Source: Bacilli bacterium (GTDB lineage Bacteria; Bacillota_I; Bacilli_A; RF39; UBA660). From it: a stretch of DNA of 64,000 bases. How positions within the stretch are numbered: the stretch's first letter is position 1; each line of letters begins with the position of its first letter. Location: positions 1 through 64,000 of the forward strand of contig CAAGQJ010000060.1 of assembly GCA_900772095.1 (NCBI GenBank), given 5' to 3'. A program made the translations under genes and the position numbers. Shown here one piece after another: positions 51,411 through 58,700 of this stretch. The notes under the pieces are model-generated. The model saw only the letters and a list, made by a program, of their open reading frames with translations, searched no databases and was not told the origin of the DNA.

Positions 51411-53120
51411 ATGAGATTATTTGATATATTTAAACCAAAGACAATAGAGGCGAGATATAGCACTCTATTAAAATTATTTAAACATATACATAGGACATTC
51501 ACTATAACAAGAAATGAAAAATGTGTTATTGAATTTACTTTTGGTATTGATAATGAGAATAAACAATACTGGAGTATAGAACAACCGTTTGATGTTGATG
51601 AAATTCATGTTGGAGATGGTTATTCTTATAATCCAAGCAAAAGAGTGACAATAGCTGTTCACACTACTGTAGATGGACACCCTGTAAAAACTAAAAGCAC
51701 ATTTAACCAAACTGTTAATCAGACAGTAATGTTTAATACTATTATTCAGATGTTTACAACAGAATGTGATAAAGCTTTAGATGATTTATATGGAAAGGAA
51801 GTTAGAGAGGAAATAAAAAAAGAAAAGGAACTAGAGCAAATTCAAAATAATAAAAAACAAAAAGAGATAAATAGTTCAAATATAGAGAGCATCAAGGAAA
51901 ATAGAACTAAAGAGATAAGTAATAAAAGTACTTCAACTGAAGTCCTTAATGATTCTGTCTCCATATATGATAAAAATTTGGAATGGGAAATTAATGTGCT
52001 TACCCCAAAACAAAAATTTACATTCTTGGCTTTAATATGTGTTATTTGTAATGAACATAATATACCAAGAAACAGAACCTCAGTAAATGCAATATTAAAA
52101 GATTTAACTAATATGCTAGGATTTAATTCTACTATATTAGATATGGCTTTGCTATACCAGTCAAATGAAGATATAATTCAATATATTAAGGAAATTAAAA
52201 GTGTAAAGATGGATGGTCCCTTTATTCGTTTTTTATACATTTGTAAGACTTTAGCACATTTAGCATATTATAGCAACGACTTTATTGCTGCTATAACTCA
52301 AACACTTATAAGATTAGAATTTACTAAAAAAGAAATTGAAGGTTTCTTGAAGAATATAGAAAACTATCAAAGCATATATTACTATAAATATAGAAAAGAT
52401 AACATTCCTAACAGTTCAAGTTGGGAAGATGTTGAAAAATGGGGTTTAGAGATCACTTCCTTATCTATTAATCAAAAAACCAGTTTACTTAAATTAGCAA
52501 TTTTATTGGCGCAATCTCTTGATGAAGGAAGTAATATAACAGATAAGGAATATAAAGAATTACAAACCTTTACTTTTGTTTTAGATTTCAATGAGGAAGT
52601 TCTTACAGAAATTCTCTCAAAAATGTCTATCATTGATAAAAAAATAGAAATTAGTATTGCAAGAACTATTCATGTAGAAGGTCCCTTTCAGTTTTTTGTA
52701 AGTACATGTAATAGCTTATGGAAATTAACTGATATGGATTACTATTTTTGCTCTAAATATGTTAATATGTTAGAGTCATTAGGGTTTACTATAGATAATA
52801 TAAATAAGATTTTACATGGAGAAAACCTTTGCAGTCTTATAAACAATCATATAAATATTCATGATTATTTCATCAAAGAATGGTCTTTATTTGATTTTGC
52901 AAGAGAATATGGCAAGCCCAAATTAGCACATTATAAAAACCAAGATACAGAAAAAGAATTTACTTGTGTAGTCTTTAGAGAAACTTCAGATAGAATATTT
53001 GTAGCATTCTCTCCTATAATAGGAGAACTTTCTCCACAAGAGATTACAAAAAGAAAGAATCAACTTAAAGTTGCAAAATGGGTTAAAGGAGATAAGGAAG
53101 GTTATATACTTTATGAATAA
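51411..53120 (+). CDS. Island protein 3: two TerB-like helical repeats plus WSL-EYG domain
   Basis: A 569-residue protein. Residues 1-140 are an N-terminal domain of strands and helices, followed by a Lys/Asn/Ser-rich linker (about 140-185). Residues about 197-325 and 351-480 are two related helical units, each starting like a TerB-type domain (LTPKQKFTFLALICVICNE; LSINQKTSLLKLAILLA) and containing a GPF-x-F-x6-L helix (GPFIRFLYICKTL; GPFQFFVSTCNSL). Residues 489-569 are the shared domain (WSLFDFAREYG, EFTCVVF, IFVAFSPIIGELSPQEI). TerB proteins act in membrane stress and phage defence in bacteria, but the match is by pattern only. The region is AT-richer than the virion genes, suggesting recent gain. 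Confidence 0.68.
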   Translation: MRLFDIFKPKTIEARYSTLLKLFKHIHRTFTITRNEKCVIEFTFGIDNENKQYWSIEQPFDVDEIHVGDGYSYNPSKRVTIAVHTTVDGHPVKTKSTFNQTVNQTVMFNTIIQMFTTECDKALDDLYGKEVREEIKKEKELEQIQNNKKQKEINSSNIESIKENRTKEISNKSTSTEVLNDSVSIYDKNLEWEINVLTPKQKFTFLALICVICNEHNIPRNRTSVNAILKDLTNMLGFNSTILDMALLYQSNEDIIQYIKEIKSVKMDGPFIRFLYICKTLAHLAYYSNDFIAAITQTLIRLEFTKKEIEGFLKNIENYQSIYYYKYRKDNIPNSSSWEDVEKWGLEITSLSINQKTSLLKLAILLAQSLDEGSNITDKEYKELQTFTFVLDFNEEVLTEILSKMSIIDKKIEISIARTIHVEGPFQFFVSTCNSLWKLTDMDYYFCSKYVNMLESLGFTIDNINKILHGENLCSLINNHINIHDYFIKEWSLFDFAREYGKPKLAHYKNQDTEKEFTCVVFRETSDRIFVAFSPIIGELSPQEITKRKNQLKVAKWVKGDKEGYILYE

Positions 53121-53225
53121 AAAAATAACATTGAACATCGGATAAAAAACGGTAAATATTATATTTTCAAGGGAAATATATCTTATGAGTACCTTCCTAT
53201 AGATTTAGAAAATTTTGAAATATAA
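53121..53225 (+). pseudogene. In-frame continuation after island protein 3: remnant of a further WSL-EYG domain end
   Basis: After the TAA of island protein 3 the same frame stays open to a TAA at 53223-53225. It encodes NIEHRIKNGKYYIFKGNISY plus a short acidic tail. NGKYYIFKGN matches the last strand of the shared domain (compare NGKYVFYIGN in island protein 2). There is no ATG at its start. It is most simply a leftover of a recombination between paralogous genes, or an extension made by stop-codon readthrough. Confidence 0.5.
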
Positions 53226-53234
53226 TAAATAGCA

Positions 53235-54020
53235 ATGAATAAACAAATAATAATCAAATGGTGCAAAAGAATAGGAATAGTTATTGCTTTAGCAGTAGCT
53301 GTACTAATATTATATATTGTATTTGCTTTTGTTCGATTTTATTGGTATATTCCATATCAATGTAACTCATTATATCAAGAAGGCAAATTAAATGTAGATA
53401 AAGCACTAACTAATATTAATAAACTTTTAAATATTAATTGTGACTTAGCACATAGTAAAGCACTGGAGCTATTAACCTTTTATTCAGAAAAAGGTGATAC
53501 AAAATTTCAAGTTTTATTAGGTGATAGATTATCTAAAGACAGTTATTACCTTATGAGAAATAAAGCTATTGAATATCAAGAAAAAGCAGCATATTGGTAT
53601 ATGCAAGCAGCTAAAAATGGAAATGCTGAAGCTCAAGGGAAAATAGGTTTAGCATACAAATATGGTAATGGTGTAAATCAAGATTTTGATAAAGCTTTAT
53701 TTTGGTTAAATAAAGGAACGGAAAATGGAGATTCTATAGCTCAATTTAATTTAGGTAATATCTATTTAAATGGATTGGCTTATTACTCAATACATTATTT
53801 AGGAAGAACTGATAATTATATTTATGATGGTAATGATACTTTTATAACTTTGGAAAACAGAAATTATACTACGGATAAAAATGAAACTAAATATATTTTA
53901 GATAATCCAGATAGTATTTATCTAAAGCCTAATATAATAAAGGCAAAGTATTATTGGACTTTATCTGCTAATCAAGGATGTAAAAGTGCTAAAGATGCTC
54001 TTGAAAAAGTATATGAATAA
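53235..54020 (+). CDS. Island protein 4: membrane-anchored Sel1-repeat protein
   Basis: A 261-residue protein with a transmembrane anchor at residues 13-38 (IGIVIALAVAVLILYIVFAF) and Sel1-like TPR repeats from about 114 to 180 (AAYWYMQAAKNGNAEAQGKI, then ALFWLNKGTENGDSIAQFNL). Another unit lies at the C-terminus (YYWTLSANQGCKSAKDALEK). An Asn/Asp/Tyr-rich insertion separates them. Sel1 repeats bind other proteins and often act in bacterial signalling or interbacterial systems. It closes the island, directly before a strong + strand terminator, and is probably the partner or scaffold of the other island proteins. Confidence 0.72.
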   Translation: MNKQIIIKWCKRIGIVIALAVAVLILYIVFAFVRFYWYIPYQCNSLYQEGKLNVDKALTNINKLLNINCDLAHSKALELLTFYSEKGDTKFQVLLGDRLSKDSYYLMRNKAIEYQEKAAYWYMQAAKNGNAEAQGKIGLAYKYGNGVNQDFDKALFWLNKGTENGDSIAQFNLGNIYLNGLAYYSIHYLGRTDNYIYDGNDTFITLENRNYTTDKNETKYILDNPDSIYLKPNIIKAKYYWTLSANQGCKSAKDALEKVYE

Positions 54021-54050
54021 AGGACAGTTTTCACTGTCCTTTATTTTGTT
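54019..54050 (+). terminator. Intrinsic terminator ending the + strand island
   Basis: Perfect 10-bp stem (AAAGGACAGT at 54019-54028 with ACTGTCCTTT at 54033-54042), 4-base loop, then ATTTTGTT. It overlaps the stop codons of the convergent genes on both strands. Confidence 0.85.
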
Positions 54051-55398
54051 GTGGATTTGTTAAATCAGCAGGAATCTCTGGATCACTATTATATTTTACT
54101 ACATCAGTAGGTATTATAGCAACTTCTGTTTCTGTATCATCCCAAATACCACCCCAAGCACCTTGTTTAAATGGCTTATAATAATATCTGTAAAAATCTG
54201 TATTACTTCCTCCAATTGCTCGTTGTACTTTATCTTTAACAAAAGAAGGAAGTTCATCAAATTTTACAGGATTTCCTGGTAATGAAGCACCATCCTCTAA
54301 TTCTTTTATTGTAACATCATCATCAGCTTCTCCATTTCTATCTTTAGGGTTATTTCCATGCCACGTAAGTTGTATACTTTTCTTATTTTTAGTATCATAT
54401 CCAGAATTAGTATTTGAACTACCAGTACCCTTATTACTCTTCTTCAACTCCTTCAGAGCTTCCATTCTATCAGGGTCTATTTGTAAGTTTCCATTATCAT
54501 CTATCCTATATCCCATAGATGCTGCTCTTGCATCAAGCTGAGATTTACTCAGATTAAACTGCTTCTGCTGCATAGTTATCTGATTTTGTTCCATAGGCGT
54601 CAGCACTCCCAAATCCCTCTGAGGACTATGATTCTCCTGATATACTGCACCGTCTATCATACCATTAATGACTGATTGTCTTGCTCTCCTAAGATTATAC
54701 CCACTGAGGTTTTGATTTACTCCTCTCTCCTCAAGTATAGCATCAGCAGCCATCTGCAATTCTGGTATTGTAGACATATCTTCATAGAACTTTCTTATGG
54801 TCTCAGGACTATATCCAAGTTTCTGCACATAGTCTCTATAATAACCATTCAGTGTACTTCCTGCATCTCCTGCTGAGAATATCCTCGATGATGCTGCCTT
54901 ACCAGCAGCTGCTCCTCTTGTATACAGCTCATTACCACTAATCCTATATAGATTAGGATTCTTTCCATCCAAGAAGTCATCTATATTTAGATTGTCATTA
55001 GCATAAAGCAGTGAAGTATCTTGTGCCCCAAGACTCTGCCTTAGCTTCTTTTCTTCTCTCATAGCCTCATCTGCTTGAAGTATTCTACCCATTTCTCCCT
55101 GGTATCTTCTCTTCAAGGATGTCAAGGCTCTCCTATTGCCCATAGTAAGACCATTATGTGCAAGGTCTTCTGCTTGTGCTCTAAGGTCATTGGCATAGCC
55201 TTCATATATCTGTCTTGCCTTACTTCCTTCTGGCAATGTCTCACTGAGATATTTAAATTTATCTGCACCTTGTGATAAGGTGTCATACTGTTCTTCACTC
55301 TTCTCAAAAGCATCCTTGTATGCAGAAAGTGGTACAAGCATTTCCTGCATACTGAATGGATTGAATGAAGGTGAAACTACAAATGAATAGTCTGGCAT
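54031..55398 (-). CDS. Predicted internal virion protein (455 aa)
   Basis: A 455-residue, mainly helical protein beginning MPDYSFVVSPSFNPFSMQEM, with long helices (residues about 25-110) and a Ser/Gly/Asn-rich linker near 325-345 before a small C-terminal domain. It follows the 1040-residue gene by 12 bases. In crAss-like phages this position, after muzzle and the Gly-rich protein, holds capsid cargo proteins; that assignment is by order only. The final codons lie within the terminator of the + strand island. Confidence 0.65.
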   Translation of the reverse strand: MPDYSFVVSPSFNPFSMQEMLVPLSAYKDAFEKSEEQYDTLSQGADKFKYLSETLPEGSKARQIYEGYANDLRAQAEDLAHNGLTMGNRRALTSLKRRYQGEMGRILQADEAMREEKKLRQSLGAQDTSLLYANDNLNIDDFLDGKNPNLYRISGNELYTRGAAAGKAASSRIFSAGDAGSTLNGYYRDYVQKLGYSPETIRKFYEDMSTIPELQMAADAILEERGVNQNLSGYNLRRARQSVINGMIDGAVYQENHSPQRDLGVLTPMEQNQITMQQKQFNLSKSQLDARAASMGYRIDDNGNLQIDPDRMEALKELKKSNKGTGSSNTNSGYDTKNKKSIQLTWHGNNPKDRNGEADDDVTIKELEDGASLPGNPVKFDELPSFVKDKVQRAIGGSNTDFYRYYYKPFKQGAWGGIWDDTETEVAIIPTDVVKYNSDPEIPADLTNPQQNKGQ

Positions 55399-55410
55399 AT
55401 CTTCTACTCT

Positions 55411-58400
55411 TTAAAATGTTAAACCTTTCTTTTTCCTACTTATCTTACCTCCACATGCTGCCTTTTTCTTTCTTATATAGCTTTTACCTATATTCTGCTT
55501 GTCACTCATTGTTCCAAACAGTCCATCAGCAGCCATATCTGCAATCATATTATGTTGTGCATTCTCCTTACCCCAGGCTCCCAAACCTGCAAACAAGCCA
55601 TTCACATTACCATATATACCTTGATTCCAAGCAGCATCAGCAGCCATTCTCTGTCTTGCAGCATCCATCTTCATCTGTGCTCTAAGCTGTCTGTTATTGT
55701 TTGCTATCTGAGCATTGGTAGCTGATACTTGATTTGCAGCATTAGCATTATACATATCTGTACCTCTGTTAAACTCTGCTACTCTCTGTCTCTGTGCATC
55801 ATTATATTCCAAAGCTTTCCTATAAAGCTCACCGTCTGCTATCTGACTGTTGTAGCCATTTGCAAGCAATCCTGCCATCTTAGTTCCCATTGGAGAAGCA
55901 TTGTTAAGAATAGCTCTGTCTGTAGCTCTACTATTAGCATCCATCCTATTCTGCTCATACCATATATCCATTGGTCTATACTTAAGACGATTACCAATAA
56001 ACTGAGCATGTGCCAATGCTGGACTTCCATTTGCTATCTCCAATGCAGCATCCATTCCTGAATAGTCTGGTTTTCCTATACCTAAGGCTTGCATCCCAAG
56101 ACCTATTGCTGGTCCTAATAGTCCTGCTGTCCTTCCCCATGTTGGTTTATGTACTGGCTCATATTCCTCATCTTCTACCTTACCTTTCTTATCAGGAGTA
56201 ACCACTGAGTCTACAGGTCTTTTATAGTAGTTATACTCATAATCACTATCAGCATCCTGCCACTTATAGCTTCCTGTACCATTCCATCCCTCTGGCACAT
56301 CTCCTATAATCTCATCTACTGTACCATCATCATTCACTACAAAGTTTCCTGACATCTTGTTTCTCAACATCTCATTAGGTGTCTTCCAATATGTTCCAGG
56401 ATGAGTATTCCTAACACCAGTTCCATTAGGGTCTTCAAAGATAGTTTGATAATCCCTCTTTACATCTTTCAGCCAACCATTGTTATCAACATATCTTGCT
56501 GCATATTGTTTTGCTGCTTCTGGTGCATCTTTACTATTAAGTATCTGCTGCAAGTAGAACAGTCTGTTTTCTTCATTTTCTTTCAGCCAGTTTGAGCCTC
56601 TTTTATAAGCATCTGTCTGTGATAGAGCTTTGCCTATCTCCTCTGACTTCATGCCTTTTTTCACAAGACCCTTCTTTACTGCTTCCTTCCAAGCTGCATC
56701 TGTACTGCCATTCCAAGCATCATAGTCTTCTTTTCCCCAACCTCCATGTGTAAAATCAAAAGTCAACTTTCCATTCTTTGTTGGAATATAAGCACCAAAG
56801 TCATATCCTCTTGAAAGAGCATCTCCCAACATTGGATTATCTTTTCCTAAAGCATCTATAAATGACTTATTCTTTAGTATATTTTTCCAATCATCTATCT
56901 TTCCTATATTATGCTTTTCTGCCCATTTGTCAAACTCTCTGTCTGTAGGTGTTTTTAAGAGGTTGTATATCTTCCTCTTCATATCTCCTCCATTATCAAA
57001 TCTGTTCATCTTTCCTCCACAAGCATTTATCTGTTCCATATTTCCTTCTTCCACATTAGGCTCTTCTTCTATCTGCTCACCATTATCCTGCTGTCCTTGA
57101 AGCTGCTCTTCCTGCTGTGCATTCTGAAGCTGCTCTTCATTCTGCATTTGCTGTGCTTCCTGAGCTTGCTGTTCCTGCATAGCTACTTGTTGCATTATTG
57201 CCTGCTGTTGCTCTGGTGGTAACTGTTCAAAGGCATCCTGTATTTCTTCTCCCTTTTGCCTCTCCTGCTCATCTGCAAGGTTATGAAGTTGTTTCTTTAG
57301 TCCATTCTGTGATATAGGGTCATTTGGTCTCTCAAGACTTTCCTTCTCAAGTTTCTTCGACAAGTCTGCATAACTAATATCTGCATTCTTTCCTATATGG
57401 AATTTCTTCTTTGTCTTTGCATCAGCCTTTATTCTCTTACTAAACACATAATCATCAAATATGGTCTCTCCTTCTTCTACAAGATTTGGCTGACCATTCT
57501 CTCTGCTTATACCTACTTGCACACCATCATAAGGATTCTCTTCATGTGAACCCCCTGCATCTATATGTGCCAATCCATTACTAAAATCTCCTCCATTAGT
57601 CTGCATATCTCCTCCTAAAGCAAAAGTACTGAGTGGTGTCACTGGAAGATTTCCAAACACATTGGTTGCTATTTTATTCTTTGCTTCTGCTGCCTTATTC
57701 TTAGTCACAAGATAGTTTGACATAAAGTCATAGTCTATTGCTCCAGTGCCCAAGCTTGGCATTCCTCCAAGTGGACCACCAAAAGCAGCATAGTTTGCAA
57801 GCATTGTATCCATTTGTGTCTCTGCTATATTATCAATATTGTTATCTACACTTCTATTTGCCCATGACTCTGCATTTGCTCTCTCTGCTCTAAGGGCGGC
57901 ATTCTTCCTCCTTGCCTTGCCTTTCTTAAAGAGTCCTCCTTTATAAGCATTCTGCACATTAGCCACAGCATTTGGACCTTGTATATCATCAAAAGTTGAA
58001 GCATCTGATACAAAGCTATTCAGATAGTTGGTACCTTCATTGGCTGCCTGAAGTTTCTTTTGATCTGTCTTCATACCAAAAAGAGCATTTATACCTCCAC
58101 CAATAATACCTGTTCCTATCTTCACTGCACCACCTATTAAAGGATTGACAGTACTGATAGCACTTCCAACAGCACTACCTATACCACTCACTGCATTACC
58201 AGCACCAGAATTAAGTCCACCACTTATAATTCTATTAGCAGCACCGCCTACAACATCACCTAATGCACCTACAACATTACCTATCTTACCTGCTCCACCT
58301 AATTTACCTACAGGTACATCTACATGCTTAGGTAACCAGCTTGACATCTGTGAACTTGTTATTTTTGATGGGTCTATTGTTTTATTTAGACTTCCAAAAC

Positions 58401-58533
58401 TTCCTGCATCAACATTATTTAAGTAGCTGAAGTCCAGACCATCAAAGATATTCTGATGTTCTCTATCTATACCTTGAGCAAACAATGGTTGATTCCATTT
58501 GTTCACTTTATATAATTTGTTTCTTTTTCTCAT
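55411..58533 (-). CDS. Large internal virion protein with glycine-zipper region
   Basis: The frame is open to 58575, but a promoter element lies at 58553-58560, so I place the start at the ATG at 58533 (about 1040 residues, MRKRNKLYKVNKWNQPLF). Residues about 75-160 are a glycine-zipper-like hydrophobic region (GKIGNVVGALGDVVGGAANR, SAVGSAISTVNPLIGGAVKI) able to insert into membranes. A Gln/Glu-rich segment near 430-510 (EQQQAIMQQVAMQEQQAQEA) and a strand-rich domain around 550-800 follow. The C-terminal ~230 residues form a long helical region (RATDRAILNNASPMGTKMAG). This composition fits a protein that helps DNA cross the envelope. It is followed directly by the 455-residue gene. Confidence 0.7.
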   Translation of the reverse strand: MRKRNKLYKVNKWNQPLFAQGIDREHQNIFDGLDFSYLNNVDAGSFGSLNKTIDPSKITSSQMSSWLPKHVDVPVGKLGGAGKIGNVVGALGDVVGGAANRIISGGLNSGAGNAVSGIGSAVGSAISTVNPLIGGAVKIGTGIIGGGINALFGMKTDQKKLQAANEGTNYLNSFVSDASTFDDIQGPNAVANVQNAYKGGLFKKGKARRKNAALRAERANAESWANRSVDNNIDNIAETQMDTMLANYAAFGGPLGGMPSLGTGAIDYDFMSNYLVTKNKAAEAKNKIATNVFGNLPVTPLSTFALGGDMQTNGGDFSNGLAHIDAGGSHEENPYDGVQVGISRENGQPNLVEEGETIFDDYVFSKRIKADAKTKKKFHIGKNADISYADLSKKLEKESLERPNDPISQNGLKKQLHNLADEQERQKGEEIQDAFEQLPPEQQQAIMQQVAMQEQQAQEAQQMQNEEQLQNAQQEEQLQGQQDNGEQIEEEPNVEEGNMEQINACGGKMNRFDNGGDMKRKIYNLLKTPTDREFDKWAEKHNIGKIDDWKNILKNKSFIDALGKDNPMLGDALSRGYDFGAYIPTKNGKLTFDFTHGGWGKEDYDAWNGSTDAAWKEAVKKGLVKKGMKSEEIGKALSQTDAYKRGSNWLKENEENRLFYLQQILNSKDAPEAAKQYAARYVDNNGWLKDVKRDYQTIFEDPNGTGVRNTHPGTYWKTPNEMLRNKMSGNFVVNDDGTVDEIIGDVPEGWNGTGSYKWQDADSDYEYNYYKRPVDSVVTPDKKGKVEDEEYEPVHKPTWGRTAGLLGPAIGLGMQALGIGKPDYSGMDAALEIANGSPALAHAQFIGNRLKYRPMDIWYEQNRMDANSRATDRAILNNASPMGTKMAGLLANGYNSQIADGELYRKALEYNDAQRQRVAEFNRGTDMYNANAANQVSATNAQIANNNRQLRAQMKMDAARQRMAADAAWNQGIYGNVNGLFAGLGAWGKENAQHNMIADMAADGLFGTMSDKQNIGKSYIRKKKAACGGKISRKKKGLTF

Positions 58534-58552
58534 ATTAGTAATATGTTTATTG

Positions 58553-58560
58553 CAAAGATA
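58553..58560 (-). promoter_or_regulatory. Bacteroidetes-type -7 element (TATCTTTG) for the glycine-zipper protein unit
   Basis: The complement of 58553-58560 reads TATCTTTG, 20 bases upstream of the ATG at 58533 and downstream of the muzzle terminator. Its position argues against translation starting at 58575. The -33 element is weak. Confidence 0.52.
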
Positions 58561-58600
58561 CTTTTTTACACTCATTATAACCTCTCCCTTATCCTTATAA

Positions 58601-58638
58601 TAAAAAAAGGTAAGAGAATCACTAAGATTCCCTTACCT
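58601..58638 (-). terminator. Intrinsic terminator after the tail muzzle gene
   Basis: On the - strand, a hairpin with 7 + 5 bp separated by one mismatch (outer arms 58632-58638 and 58608-58614) and a 5-base loop is followed by a run of T (complement of 58601-58608). Confidence 0.83.
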
Positions 58639-58645
58639 CTCTATC

Positions 58646-58684
58646 AAAGGCTTAGTAAGGCTTAGGTAGGCTCAGTGAGGCTTG
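58646..58684 (+). repeat. Decamer repeat array 12
   Basis: Units GGCTTA, GGCTTA, GGCTCA and GGCTTG at about 10-bp steps in + orientation, between the muzzle stop codon and its terminator. Confidence 0.88.
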
Positions 58685-58700
58685 GTATTCTATCCTACCC

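Noticed and set aside
58534..58575. Upstream start of the glycine-zipper protein at 58575
   Set aside because: A TAnnTTTG promoter element lies within these codons, the extra residues are not protein-like, and a good ATG lies at 58533.
8..58684. Repeat arrays as CRISPR arrays
   Set aside because: Units are about 10 bp with no unique spacers of 25-40 bp, are degenerate, and no cas genes are present.
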